The notes under the pieces: generated by a model | What the model saw: only the letters and a program-made list of their open reading frames with translations | Told to the model about the DNA's origin: nothing | Databases searched by the model: none | In this document: positions 35,481 to 43,970 of the stretch, piece after piece | How positions within the stretch are numbered: the stretch's first letter is position 1 | Layout: each line of letters begins with the position of its first letter | Translations under genes and position numbers: made by a program | Origin: Cylindrospermum stagnale PCC 7417 | GTDB lineage: Bacteria; Cyanobacteriota; Cyanobacteriia; Cyanobacteriales; Nostocaceae | Length of the DNA: 64,000 bases | Assembly (NCBI RefSeq): GCF_000317535.1 | Contig: NC_019757.1 | Location: forward strand, 4,119,501-4,183,500 | Direction: 5' to 3'

Positions 35481-36560
35481 ATGACGCAACCAAAGCGAGC
35501 GTTGATTACTGGTATCACCGGTCAAGATGGTTCATACCTGAGTGAGTTTTTACTAGAACAAGGTTATGAAGTTCACGGCATTATTCGCCGGACTTCTACC
35601 TTCAACACCGATCGCATCGATCACATTTACGAAGACCCTCACAAAGAGGGTGTGCGGTTGTTTCTGCACTATGGTGACTTGACGGATGGGACAACCTTGC
35701 GCCGCATTTTAGAAGAAGTCAAGCCAACAGAAATTTACAACTTGGGTGCTCAATCCCATGTCAGGGTAAGCTTTGATTCACCGGAATATACGGTTGATGC
35801 GGTAGGAATGGGAACCCTGCGGTTGCTAGAAGCAATTAGGGACTACCAGCAACGCACAGGAATTCAGGTGCGGTTCTACCAAGCGGGTTCTTCAGAAATG
35901 TATGGTTTAGTCCAAGCAGTTCCCCAAAGTGAAACAACGCCGTTTTATCCCCGCAGCCCCTATGCTTGTGCTAAAGTTTACGCCCACTGGCAAACAATCA
36001 ACTATCGTGAGTCTTATAAATTGTTTGCTTGCAATGGTATACTCTTTAACCACGAATCGCCTAGACGCGGCGAAACCTTTGTCACCCGCAAAATAACTAG
36101 AGCCGTTGCTCGCATCGTTGCAGGTAAACAGAAAAATATCTATATGGGTAATCTTGATGCCAAGCGGGATTGGGGCTATGCCAAAGATTATGTTAAGGCA
36201 ATGTGGCTGATGTTGCAGCAAGACCAGCCAGATGATTATGTGGTTGCTACTGGCGAAACCCACTCAGTCAAAGAGTTCCTAGAACTGGCATTTAGTTATG
36301 TAAATCTTAATTGGCAAGATTATGTAGAATTTGATGAGCGTTATCTCCGTCCTGCGGAAGTTGAGTTGTTAATTGGTGATCCGACAAAGGCACAGCAAAA
36401 GTTAGGCTGGAAAACGTCAGTAACTTTTAAGGAGCTTGTGGCCTTGATGGTGGAAGCTGACTTACAAGCAATAGGTCACACTTCACCTAATGGAAATGGT
36501 TTACTACTGCCCCAAGATATGGCTACTGTTCGTCAAGAACTAGGTGCTCTTCACTTCTGA
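35481..36560 (+). CDS. gmd: GDP-mannose 4,6-dehydratase
   Basis: A 359-aa extended SDR enzyme that converts GDP-D-mannose to GDP-4-keto-6-deoxy-D-mannose. [20 protein letters not shown] is the NADP-binding motif typical of Gmd; the [15 protein letters not shown] segment and catalytic Tyr-Lys in [12 protein letters not shown] are present, as is [16 protein letters not shown]. It lies 24 nt before fcl, giving the two-step GDP-L-fucose route for surface polysaccharide. Confidence 0.95.
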   Translation: MTQPKRALITGITGQDGSYLSEFLLEQGYEVHGIIRRTSTFNTDRIDHIYEDPHKEGVRLFLHYGDLTDGTTLRRILEEVKPTEIYNLGAQSHVRVSFDSPEYTVDAVGMGTLRLLEAIRDYQQRTGIQVRFYQAGSSEMYGLVQAVPQSETTPFYPRSPYACAKVYAHWQTINYRESYKLFACNGILFNHESPRRGETFVTRKITRAVARIVAGKQKNIYMGNLDAKRDWGYAKDYVKAMWLMLQQDQPDDYVVATGETHSVKEFLELAFSYVNLNWQDYVEFDERYLRPAEVELLIGDPTKAQQKLGWKTSVTFKELVALMVEADLQAIGHTSPNGNGLLLPQDMATVRQELGALHF

Positions 36561-36584
36561 TTCACACCAATAAGGATAAAAAAT

Positions 36585-37529
36585 ATGACAGCCTTAGAAC
36601 TGCAAAATAAACGGATTCTGGTCACAGGTGGATCAGGGTTTCTAGGTCGTCAGGTGATAGATCAGCTGTGTCGGGCTGGGGCTGACAGTGAGAAAATTAC
36701 TGTACCGCGATCGCGTGATTGTGATCTGCGGGTTTGGGAAAATAGCCAACGTGCAGTTGACCAGCAAGACATTATCATTCACCTAGCAGCTCACGTCGGT
36801 GGTATTGGTCTCAACCAGCAAAAACCCGGAGAGTTATTTTACGATAACTTGATCATGGGCACCCACCTGATTCATGCTGCTTATCAAGCTGGAATAGAAA
36901 AATTTGTTTGTGTCGGCACTATCTGCGCCTATCCCAAATTTACCCCAGTGCCATTCAAAGAAGATGACCTGTGGAATGGTTATCCAGAAGAAACTAACGC
37001 CCCCTATGGAGTTGCCAAGAAAGCGCTTTTAGTCCAACTGCAATCTTATCGTCAGCAGTATGGCTTTAACGGTATTTACTTACTACCAGTGAATCTATAC
37101 GGGCCTGAAGATAACTTTGACCCCAAAAGCTCCCACGTAATTCCGGCGTTAATTCGCAAAGTTCATGAAGCTCAAATTAAGCGAGAAAAGCAACTCCCCG
37201 TTTGGGGTGATGGTTCTCCTACCCGTGAGTTTCTGTATTCTGTAGATGCCGCTAGGGGAATTGTGATGGGTACAACATCCTATAGCGACCCTGAACCGGT
37301 TAATTTGGGAACTGGTGATGAAATCTCCATCCGTGATTTGATTAATCTGATTGCGAAATTGATGGGGTATGAAGGGGAAATTATCTGGGAAACCGACAAG
37401 CCTAATGGTCAACCGCGCCGCCGTTTAGATACTGAACGGGCAAAGGAGGCTTTTGGTTTTACGGCTCAGGTAGGCTTTGAGGAAGGGTTAAAGAATACCA
37501 TTGAGTGGTATCGTCAAAACGCTAGTTAG
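36585..37529 (+). CDS. fcl: GDP-L-fucose synthase
   Basis: A 314-aa GDP-4-keto-6-deoxymannose epimerase/reductase. N-terminal [16 protein letters not shown] binds NADPH, and the catalytic Tyr-Lys pair is in [27 protein letters not shown] and [11 protein letters not shown] are typical of the enzyme. Forms GDP-L-fucose from the Gmd product and is translated from the same transcript as gmd (24-nt gap). Confidence 0.95.
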   Translation: MTALELQNKRILVTGGSGFLGRQVIDQLCRAGADSEKITVPRSRDCDLRVWENSQRAVDQQDIIIHLAAHVGGIGLNQQKPGELFYDNLIMGTHLIHAAYQAGIEKFVCVGTICAYPKFTPVPFKEDDLWNGYPEETNAPYGVAKKALLVQLQSYRQQYGFNGIYLLPVNLYGPEDNFDPKSSHVIPALIRKVHEAQIKREKQLPVWGDGSPTREFLYSVDAARGIVMGTTSYSDPEPVNLGTGDEISIRDLINLIAKLMGYEGEIIWETDKPNGQPRRRLDTERAKEAFGFTAQVGFEEGLKNTIEWYRQNAS

Positions 37530-37545
37530 TTATCAGGTGCGGCAA

Positions 37546-38106
37546 ATGTTCATGAACCATGAAAAATTTAATAAAGCAGAACTCCGCCGCACCCTGCTCA
37601 AAACTCGTCAATCAATGTCTGTTGTTGAATGGAGACAAAAGAGCGATCGCATTTCCGCTAATTTACAAAACTCAGTTTTATTTCATCAAGCAAATACCAT
37701 TCTCTGTTTTTTCAGCTTTCGTCAAGAACCTGATTTAAGTTTACTTTTTACCAACTCTGATAAACGTTGGGGTTTTCCCCGCTGCATCGGTAAATCCCTA
37801 GCTTGGCATTTTTGGCAACCTGACGACGCTATTAATACAGGTGCTTATGGTATTCCTGAACCACACCCAGAAGCGCCAAGAATTGATATAGAAGAAATAG
37901 ATTTAATTCTCGTTCCCTGTGTGGGTTGTGACGTCCAAGGATATCGCCTAGGTTATGGTGGGGGATATTATGACCGTTTGTTGAGTTCTCCAGCTTGGGC
38001 TAAAAAACCTACTATGGGCGTAGTTTTTGATTTTGCCCATTTACCTCAACTTCCCGTTGATAGTTGGGATAAACCTTTACAAACTGTGATCACGGAAAAT
38101 GGATGA
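37546..38106 (+). CDS. 5-formyltetrahydrofolate cyclo-ligase
   Basis: A 186-aa cyclo-ligase that uses ATP to turn 5-formyl-THF into 5,10-methenyl-THF. KAELRRTLLKTRQSMS is the N-terminal binding segment, and DLILVPCVGCDVQGYRLGYGGGYYDRLL is the hallmark C-terminal glycine-rich loop (split here as two parts: DLILVPCVGCD and GYRLGYGGGYYDRLL). ATG at 37546 is used; it begins 17 nt after fcl, so the genes may share a transcript although the pathway is unrelated. Confidence 0.92.
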   Translation: MFMNHEKFNKAELRRTLLKTRQSMSVVEWRQKSDRISANLQNSVLFHQANTILCFFSFRQEPDLSLLFTNSDKRWGFPRCIGKSLAWHFWQPDDAINTGAYGIPEPHPEAPRIDIEEIDLILVPCVGCDVQGYRLGYGGGYYDRLLSSPAWAKKPTMGVVFDFAHLPQLPVDSWDKPLQTVITENG

Positions 38107-38145
38107 ATTAGCTCATCGCTTAAATTTAGATAAATGGATATTATA

Positions 38146-38340
38146 TTAATCAATATTCAAAATATCTCTATTTTGCTTTTCCATAGCTTGTCGTACTACT
38201 TCGATTTTTAATTCTAGCGCTTCGGTAATCTGTTCTACACTTAACCCCATTTTCAAAAGACGAGGTATTGCTTCCAGCTTCGTTTCTTCCTGAACTTCTT
38301 GATAAAATCGAGTTTGTCGCCATTCTGTTAATCCAAACAT
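38146..38340 (-). CDS. stand-alone Rpn C-terminal domain, copy 5
   Basis: A 64-aa ORF opening MFGLTEWRQTRFYQEVQEET, homologous over nearly its full length to the C-terminus of the Rpn nuclease encoded upstream. AGGAG lies 9 nt before the ATG. The C-terminus is altered (KQNRDILNID) because the ancestral stop is lost. It is the last and most divergent cassette of the array. In E. coli the equivalent Rpn domain is an antitoxin; here that role is an inference. Confidence 0.6.
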   Translation of the reverse strand: MFGLTEWRQTRFYQEVQEETKLEAIPRLLKMGLSVEQITEALELKIEVVRQAMEKQNRDILNID

Positions 38341-38370
38341 TGCTTCCAACTCCTGACGGCTATATCAAGA

Positions 38371-38556
38371 TTAAGATTTTTCTCTACTTTGCTTTTCAAT
38401 AGCTTGTCGTACTACTTCGATTTTTAACTCAAGTACACGAGCAATTTGCTCTACACTTAGTCCCTCCCTTAACAGTCGAGGAATCGTCTCTAACTTCGTT
38501 TCCTCCTGAACTTCTTGATAAAATCGAGTTTGTCGCCATTTTGTTAATCCAAACAT
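38371..38556 (-). CDS. stand-alone Rpn C-terminal domain, copy 4
   Basis: 61 aa, differing from the C-terminal 61 residues of the parent nuclease at only a few sites (T-K-W for T-E-W, ELKIEVV for ELNIEVV). AGGAG is 9 nt before ATG 38556. The helix-turn-helix-like GLSVEQIARVLELKIEVVR segment is intact. It has no nuclease domain. Confidence 0.65.
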   Translation of the reverse strand: MFGLTKWRQTRFYQEVQEETKLETIPRLLREGLSVEQIARVLELKIEVVRQAIEKQSREKS

Positions 38557-38586
38557 CGCTTCCAACTCCTGACGGCTATATCAAGA

Positions 38587-38784
38587 TTAAGATATTTCTC
38601 CACTGTGCTTTTCAATAGCTTGTCGTACTACTTCGATTTTTAATTCTAGTGCTTCGGCAATTTGTTCTACACTTAACCCCATTTTCAAAAGACGAGGTAT
38701 TGCTTCCAGCTTGGTTTCTTGCTTAACTTCTTCTCTAACTTCTTGATAAAACCGAGTTTGTCGCCATTCTGTTAATCCAAACAT
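38587..38784 (-). CDS. stand-alone Rpn C-terminal domain, copy 3
   Basis: 65 aa; compared with the parent it has a four-residue insertion in the first helix (EVREEVKQETKLEAIP against EVQEETKLETIP) and ends KHSGEIS. AGGAG is 9 nt before the ATG. The 12-nt insertion keeps frame. Otherwise the same layout as the other cassettes. Confidence 0.65.
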   Translation of the reverse strand: MFGLTEWRQTRFYQEVREEVKQETKLEAIPRLLKMGLSVEQIAEALELKIEVVRQAIEKHSGEIS

Positions 38785-38814
38785 CGCTTCCAACTCCTGA
38801 CGGCTATATCAAGA

Positions 38815-39012
38815 TTAAGATTTTTCTCCACTTTGCTTTTCAATAGCTTGTCGTACTACTTCGATATTTAATTCTAGTGCTTCGGCAATTTGCTCTACAC
38901 TTAAACCTATTTTCAAAAGACGGGGTATTGTTTTAAATTTTGTCGCTAGTTCCGTTTCCTCCTGAACTTCTTGATAAAATCGAGTTTGTCGCCATTCTGT
39001 TAATCCAAACAT
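38815..39012 (-). CDS. stand-alone Rpn C-terminal domain, copy 2
   Basis: 65 aa with a four-residue longer helix (EETELATKFKTIPRLLK). It is the cassette next to the parent nuclease. Its leader reads CAATAG where the others have CAGGAG, so the Shine-Dalgarno sequence is destroyed; it may be silent or depend on coupling to the nuclease stop 30 nt upstream. Confidence 0.55.
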   Translation of the reverse strand: MFGLTEWRQTRFYQEVQEETELATKFKTIPRLLKIGLSVEQIAEALELNIEVVRQAIEKQSGEKS

Positions 39013-39041
39013 CGCTTCCAACTATTGAAACTATATCAATA

Positions 39042-39227
39042 TTAAGATTTTTCTCTACTTTGCTTTTCAATAGCTTGTCGTACTACTTCGATATTTAACT
39101 CAAGTACACGAGCAATTTGCTCTACACTTAGTCCCTCCCTTAACAGTCGAGGAATCGTCTCTAACTTCGTTTCCTCCTGAACTTCTTGATAAAATCGAGT
39201 TTGTCGCCATTCTGTTAATCCAAACAT
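39042..39227 (-). CDS. internal ORF: putative RpnS-like antitoxin from internal start
   Basis: In frame with the nuclease, ATG at 39227 is preceded by AGGAG (39237-39241) at 9-nt spacing, a strong internal ribosome-binding site. The product would be the 61-aa C-terminal domain alone. The same SD-ATG block is copied in three of the four downstream cassettes, which supports its use. Independent translation is inferred from the E. coli RpnL/RpnS precedent. Confidence 0.55.
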   Translation of the reverse strand: MFGLTEWRQTRFYQEVQEETKLETIPRLLREGLSVEQIARVLELNIEVVRQAIEKQSREKS

Positions 39228-39818
39228 CGCTTCCAACTCCTGACGGCTATAGGATGAAAACTTATAAACGAGCATCCTTTCTACTAATTCTAAAACATTC
39301 CGACTGTTTGCCGTATCTGCCTGTTGCACCAGATTTAACAAAGTTCTTGCTTCTTGTACAGCTTCATCTTCAGAAGCTACTACTAGTTTAATAATTCCCA
39401 AACCAATTGAGGATGATGTATCGGTTAATTCATCTAAATAAACTACATGAATTTGCCCAGCAGCTAGTGAACTTTGATATGCAAGCGGTACACCAGGGTC
39501 AAGACTGCGTTTTGCCCACAAAACTACAGCTTGCCATGTTTTATGAGGTTTATATTGGTTTAAGTAAAGAAACGCTTCTGTAATCAACCGCCAGTATAAA
39601 TCATCATCGGGCTGGAATTGTACCTCAACGAGATAAATCGGGTCTTGTGGGTACTCGGCTTTGGGCAAAAATAAGCCATCTATGCGACGTGCTAGTTCTT
39701 TGATTTCCACAGAGGAAAATTCGTAGTGCAAAGCCAGTGCAGGGGACTGTTCCAGTAATTCAAATAAAACGCTGGGGAGATTTTGCAGCAGGGTATAAAA
39801 TATCGTGTCTGTCTTCAT
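39042..39818 (-). CDS. Rpn-family PD-(D/E)XK nuclease (DUF2887-like)
   Basis: A 258-aa Rpn/transposase_31-superfamily protein. The N-terminal nuclease core has ELARRIDGLFLPK with Asp47 and IYLVEVQFQPDDDLYWRL with Glu65-x-Gln67, the D...ExQ form of the PD-(D/E)XK site. A linker leads to a C-terminal domain of about 61 residues, starting at an internal Met preceded by AGGAG. E. coli Rpn proteins are DNA endonucleases that promote recombination and act in phage defence, and are inhibited by their separately translated C-terminal domain. Four copies of that domain follow downstream. Confidence 0.85.
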   Translation of the reverse strand: MKTDTIFYTLLQNLPSVLFELLEQSPALALHYEFSSVEIKELARRIDGLFLPKAEYPQDPIYLVEVQFQPDDDLYWRLITEAFLYLNQYKPHKTWQAVVLWAKRSLDPGVPLAYQSSLAAGQIHVVYLDELTDTSSSIGLGIIKLVVASEDEAVQEARTLLNLVQQADTANSRNVLELVERMLVYKFSSYSRQELEAMFGLTEWRQTRFYQEVQEETKLETIPRLLREGLSVEQIARVLELNIEVVRQAIEKQSREKS

Positions 39819-39838
39819 TTGTGGATTGAAATTAGCTC

Positions 39839-39884
39839 GTAGTGAGGGCTTTAGCCCTCAAAGAAGGGCTGAAGCCCTTACTAC
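39839..39884. repeat. palindromic Nostoc-type repeat upstream of Rpn
   Basis: GTAGTGAGGGCTTTAGCCCT followed after a short spacer by its near complement ending CCCTTACTAC. A 46-nt imperfect palindrome immediately upstream of the nuclease start, of a kind dispersed in Nostoc genomes. It lies close enough to influence expression of the locus. Confidence 0.75.
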
Positions 39885-39968
39885 CAACCTTGAATTATTT
39901 ACGCCAAGCTACTTAATATATTACATAATATTCGTCTGCCTTTCTGCGTTTTAGTAGGAGTTTTGAAA

Positions 39969-40527
39969 ATGACAGTGCATTTACCTAAAATTGGCGTTAC
40001 TCTTTGTGAAAGAGCAGAATCATTACTTGAAGAGTATCCTCAAAACATTGTTGGTAGTTTTTGGGTGATGTGTGGTTATGGATTTGATGATAAAGAAATT
40101 CCTAAATTAGTTATCCTCAGGACTTTTTAAGCCGTCGTTAGAAGACAATCCTACTGATAAATACCTTCGAGAAAGACTATATCATTGGTCAGTTCAGGTT
40201 TGGGAAGATTACTGTAGCTATCTAATGTCTGAACATGGTCAATGGATGTTTTTTAGATATTGTGAAAAAATTAACGCAATTAAAGATGAAGTAAAAGCTA
40301 CTGTAGAAAAAGGTTTTAAACCTCTAGTTTTAACAGAAGGAGAAACTGATTCAATTTATATTAAAACTGCCTTAAAATTACTAGGACAAACAGAAATATT
40401 AGAACAAATTGATATTGAATGGGTAGGAGATTCTATAGGTAAAGGGCAGAGTATAAATAGTGGTGATAGTGGCTTGAATAATACTAGAAATGTTCTGCTT
40501 TCTAAGCCTCAATTCATATCTCTTTTT
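39969..40527 (+). pseudogene. frameshifted, truncated gene with TOPRIM-like motif
   Basis: Two adjoining frames: 39969-40130 (53 aa, MTVHLPKIGVTLCERAESLL) and, after a shift near the run of T at 40124-40128, a frame reading PSLEDNPTDKYLRERLYHWS and on to KPLVLTEGETDSIYIKTALK. The E-G-x-T-D motif resembles the TOPRIM site of OLD-type nucleases and related proteins. Coding similarity stops at about GLNNTRN, where a dispersed low-complexity sequence follows. The gene is therefore broken by a frameshift and a 3' truncation. The family assignment is tentative. Confidence 0.5.
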
Positions 40528-40590
40528 TCTCTGACTCTGCGCCCTCTGCGCCTCTGCGGTAATGCCGACCGCTCCCGAAGGGATACGTTT
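40500..40590. repeat. dispersed CTCTGCGCC-type sequence
   Basis: A stretch with repeated CTCTGCGCC/CTGCGCCTCTGCGG motifs and CCGCTCCCGAAGGGATACG, a block familiar as an interspersed repeat in Nostocales. It marks the truncation point of the TOPRIM-like pseudogene. Confidence 0.6.
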
Positions 40591-40622
40591 AAAAAATACT
40601 GTTTACAAATGAAATAGGATTG

Positions 40623-40748
40623 CTATAGATATTGCCAGTCTTCAATCTGTCCAATAGTTTGTAAAGATTTAACAAGGACATTTATGAGAGTCAAGCGATC
40701 GCGCACAGATAATCTGAATGCCTGCTCTTGAAGCTCTTGAAGTGACAT
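40623..40748 (-). CDS. orphan antitoxin-like 41-aa protein
   Basis: MSLQELQEQAFRLSVRDRLT resembles the N-terminus of small cyanobacterial antitoxins of the type that begin M-(T/S)-L-Q-E-L-Q-E-Q-A. The usual C-terminal half is short or missing and no toxin gene follows. It is likely a shortened, orphan remnant of a toxin-antitoxin module. Confidence 0.45.
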   Translation of the reverse strand: MSLQELQEQAFRLSVRDRLTLINVLVKSLQTIGQIEDWQYL

Positions 40749-40975
40749 GACAACACCTCTAACCAAAGTTGATATTCATTCTAGCATCGGTGATCGGCGG
40801 TGCAATTGAGCGGTTTACCACGAAAACTGAGAAATTTATCACCTTTGAAAGGTTGACAAAACGTCGCTTCAGCCTTTTCAATTCCTGGGTAATTTATCTT
40901 CAATGCCAAGCCAAGGCTTTAACCGTAAAAATACGTAGCTTAAAACCAACTCATAACACAACCATACAGAATTGT

Positions 40976-41671
40976 CTACCGCAACCCCGCTTGGTGTTCG
41001 CAGTGAAAACCTTTTTGCTCCCAAGCTGACATATCCACATCAGCTAGTTTTGTGATATCTGAGCATTGGGGCTGAATGCCTTGACTGATAACCGCCCAAA
41101 ATAAGCTGCGCGTTACATCTAGCCCTGTTTTTAGCCAATGTTCACCATTTGCAGGAATGCCTTGCTCTTGAACAATATCTGGTTCCACCCAGATGCCATG
41201 AGATCCTAAGAGAATCTGAGCTAGCCATTTAGCTCGTGGCAAATGGGTTGGCGAGGTAATCAGTTTTACCTTATGCACCCCCCAGTGGTGTAAAATTGGA
41301 GTTCCATAATAAAAATTTTCAAAAGTGGAATTGGCGCACTTTTCTAACCAAACTTTTTGTAACTCTGCGGCTTCCTGTTGAAAAATTAGCCAAATACAAG
41401 GATCTTGAGAACCACGAGAAATTAAAATTGGGGTTTGCGGGTATTGTTTTGCTTGTTGAGCGACGTAGATTTCTCGGCGAATACTGCCACCAATCACAAA
41501 AAAGCCATCTACAGGCTGGGAAGAAGCAGAAACTAAGGTTATAGTGGTAAAAATTAGCCAAATGCCCAGGAGAAGAGACAAACCCCAAACTAATTTTTGT
41601 AACGATTGCCACAGTAGACGGTATTTTCGGCTAACGGAAATTGATGATTTGATGGTAAATTTGCGTTTCAT
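40976..41671 (-). CDS. YdcF/ElyC (DUF218) family membrane-anchored protein
   Basis: A 231-aa protein with one N-terminal membrane helix (LVWGLSLLLGIWLIFTTITL) and a periplasmic DUF218 domain: DGFFVIGGSIRREIYVAQQA, TPILISRGSQDPCI, FENFYYGTPILHHWG and LITSPTHLPRAKWLAQ. The family has been linked to cell-envelope metabolism but the reaction is not known. It faces the ctp protease gene divergently across 313 nt. Confidence 0.8.
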   Translation of the reverse strand: MKRKFTIKSSISVSRKYRLLWQSLQKLVWGLSLLLGIWLIFTTITLVSASSQPVDGFFVIGGSIRREIYVAQQAKQYPQTPILISRGSQDPCIWLIFQQEAAELQKVWLEKCANSTFENFYYGTPILHHWGVHKVKLITSPTHLPRAKWLAQILLGSHGIWVEPDIVQEQGIPANGEHWLKTGLDVTRSLFWAVISQGIQPQCSDITKLADVDMSAWEQKGFHCEHQAGLR

Positions 41672-41984
41672 GAATTATGTAAGAAAAGCCTAGTTGCCTA
41701 CTATCTAACAGTGATGCAATTAAACCAGCAAGGTGCTATCTTATAAAAGTAATCGAGGGTGTGAAGATAACGCTGATAAAAGCGTCAGATCGTCTGATTA
41801 GTCTTCCGGAAAAGGCAAAATAAACCGAGAACTGTTTGTTAACAACCAATGCAGTATTTTTAACATCATTGCCAAGGCAAAATGATGAAGGGAGTATAGC
41901 TGAAATTGGGGTATAAAAACTTAAAAATCTCAGGAAATTCTGATTGCTAAACTGTCAACAACACAATTATTCCAGCTGATATAC
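41672..41984. promoter_or_regulatory. divergent promoter region of the DUF218 and ctp genes
   Basis: A 313-nt spacer that must hold both promoters. I see no regulator box that I can name and no ORF. The last stretch before 41985 is AT-rich. Confidence 0.4.
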
Positions 41985-43322
41985 ATGAACCAATCTGCGA
42001 AACGTTACTCGCCGCTCCAGGTAGCCTTGATTGGTGGAGCGATCGCCACGACTGCTACTATATCTGTATTTGGTACAGCTTGGACGCGCGGTGTCCGCGC
42101 TGCCCTACAAGATAGCCCTAAAGCGTTAGTTGACCAAGTTTGGCAACTGGTGAATCGTGAATATGTTGATGGAAAATTTAATCAACAAGATTGGCAAGCT
42201 ACCAGGCAGAGCCTGTTAAGCAAAGAGTATTCAAATAATGAACAAGCTTATGTAGCCATCCGCGAAGCTTTACAAAAGTTGGGTGACCCTTATACAAGGT
42301 TCATGGACCCCAAACAATATGAAGCCCTCACCAGTCAAACATCTGGGGAAGTTTCTGGAATTGGCATTCGCATGGAATTGAATGACAAAACCAAGCGGCT
42401 GACTGTTGTCGAGGCCATAGAGAATTCTCCGGCGCTGAAAGCTGGTATTAAAGCAGGCGATGAGATTTTAGCAATTGACGGCAAACCCGCTCTCAAGATG
42501 AAAGTGGATGATGCCTCTAAGCTGATTCGCGGCAAAGCTGGTACCGCCATAACATTGCGGCTGGGGCGTCCTGGTGGGAATGATTTTAATCTGAAGCTGA
42601 CAAGGGCGACGATTGAAGTCCCAACAGTACGTTATACCCTCAAACAAGAAGGTAGTCGCCGCGTTGGCTATATTCGGTTGCGGGAGTTCAGTTCCCACGC
42701 CGCTGATCAAATGCGACGAGCCATCCGCGATTTAAACGGTAAGCAAGTCGATTCTTATGTATTAGATTTGCGGGGAAATCCTGGTGGTTTGTTGCAGGCA
42801 AGCATTGAAATTGCGCGGATGTGGTACGATAGCGGCTCGATTGTCCGGACTGTAGACCGTCAGGGAGCAAGTGAAGTAACTAAAGCCAATCGCACTGCCT
42901 TGACAAATCGGCCTTTAGCGGTGCTGGTGGATGGTAATTCTGCTAGTGCTAGCGAGATTCTCACAGGGGCCCTCAAGGATAATAAGCGAGCGGTAGTTGT
43001 TGGCAGCCAAACCTTTGGTAAAGCTTTAGTGCAGTCAGTGCATGAACTCGCAGATGGTTCTGGTTTGGCAGTCACCATTGCCCACTACTACACTCCCCAG
43101 GGCACGGATATTAACCATAAGGGGATTGCGCCAGACATCAAGCTAGACTTGACAGAGGCGCAAGAGCGGCAGTTGGCGACTAATCCCGATTTAGTTGGAA
43201 CTAAGAGCGATCCCCAATATGCGAGAGCGATCGCAGCTCTATCTAGTAAAAACTTTGCCAAACCTTTGACAAATCCTACCACCCAACCGATGAGCAGTCG
43301 CGCCAACGACTTGAAATTTTAG
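41985..43322 (+). CDS. C-terminal processing peptidase (S41)
   Basis: A 445-aa Ctp protease. It has a signal/anchor near the N-terminus (LQVALIGGAIATTATISVFG), a PDZ domain over about residues 105-190 (ISGEV... GIGIRMELN, AGIKAGDEILAIDGKP), and the S41 catalytic core with SerLys dyad: the Ser in DGNSASASEILTGAL (about residue 317) and Lys in GSQTFGKALVQS (about residue 346). It processes exported proteins on the lumenal or periplasmic side; CtpA matures PsbA (D1), but cyanobacteria have several paralogues and this one, CtpA, CtpB or CtpC, cannot be told apart here. Confidence 0.93.
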   Translation: MNQSAKRYSPLQVALIGGAIATTATISVFGTAWTRGVRAALQDSPKALVDQVWQLVNREYVDGKFNQQDWQATRQSLLSKEYSNNEQAYVAIREALQKLGDPYTRFMDPKQYEALTSQTSGEVSGIGIRMELNDKTKRLTVVEAIENSPALKAGIKAGDEILAIDGKPALKMKVDDASKLIRGKAGTAITLRLGRPGGNDFNLKLTRATIEVPTVRYTLKQEGSRRVGYIRLREFSSHAADQMRRAIRDLNGKQVDSYVLDLRGNPGGLLQASIEIARMWYDSGSIVRTVDRQGASEVTKANRTALTNRPLAVLVDGNSASASEILTGALKDNKRAVVVGSQTFGKALVQSVHELADGSGLAVTIAHYYTPQGTDINHKGIAPDIKLDLTEAQERQLATNPDLVGTKSDPQYARAIAALSSKNFAKPLTNPTTQPMSSRANDLKF

Positions 43323-43368
43323 TTCGCAAGAAGTTTGTTTCTAAATTCAGCTTTTGTGATTGATTTCG

Positions 43369-43401
43369 TCCCACCGCTTGTTAGAGGTGGGATTTATTTT
43401 T
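43369..43401 (+). terminator. terminator of the ctp gene
   Basis: TCCCACC-GCTTGTTAGA-GGTGGGA followed by TTTATTTTT, 46 nt after the ctp stop. Good 7-bp stem and T-run on the plus strand. Confidence 0.85.
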
Positions 43402-43471
43402 AAGGGAATACCAAAAAATAAATTATTCAGTAATCATAGACTTGTAGGGACACAGCAATGCTGTGTCCCTA
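43401..43471. repeat. 70-nt dispersed repeat, copy B
   Basis: Second copy of the repeat at 29483-29552, with only a few differences; its terminal palindrome (GTAGGGACACAGC ... GTGTCCCTA) is more perfect here. Confidence 0.85.
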
Positions 43472-43501
43472 GCGATTGGATATTTTTTTAATTGGAAGTC
43501 C

Positions 43502-43786
43502 CTAATCTCGGCAACGTTGTACGCCACCATGCTCACCGCTGATATTTTTGCATCCAGCTTTGGATAGAAAGGCGTGGCAAGATCCCGCACCTTTACCACT
43601 GCCTAAATTTTCTCCATTTGCGCCTTTGCCATAACACTTCACAGCGGTTGAGGTTGAATTGCCCCCTGCACTGAGTTGGGAACTAGTTGCAGGCCGAGGT
43701 ACTTGTTGGGCAAATGCTGAAGCAGTTGTTAAAGGTAATGCGATACTTAGTAAGGTGACTGATAAAATCTGCTGGCAATTAAACAT
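43502..43786 (-). CDS. small secreted Cys-containing protein, unknown
   Basis: From ATG 43786 (MFNCQQILSVTLLSIALPLT) it is 94 aa, with a Sec signal peptide cleaved near SAFAQQ. The mature part is rich in Gly and Ser and ends in a compact domain with four Cys (VKCYGKGANG, AGSCHAFLSK, AGCKNISG, VQRCRD) that could form two disulfides. I do not recognise a family. An upstream in-frame ATG at 43837 would place a charged stretch before the signal and is unlikely. Confidence 0.55.
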   Translation of the reverse strand: MFNCQQILSVTLLSIALPLTTASAFAQQVPRPATSSQLSAGGNSTSTAVKCYGKGANGENLGSGKGAGSCHAFLSKAGCKNISGEHGGVQRCRD

Positions 43787-43970
43787 TTTGATTGTTCTTT
43801 GATTTAGTTGTGTTGCAAAGGTGATGAATGATTTCAACTAACCCTTCATCGTCCGCTATCCACTACTAGGTTTGAGAAGCAACTTTTATGCAATCGATGT
43901 TATGGCTGCTATTTACTCACATACAAGAACTGATAATACTTATTAATCCCAGCTAAATAATCTCTGTTTT

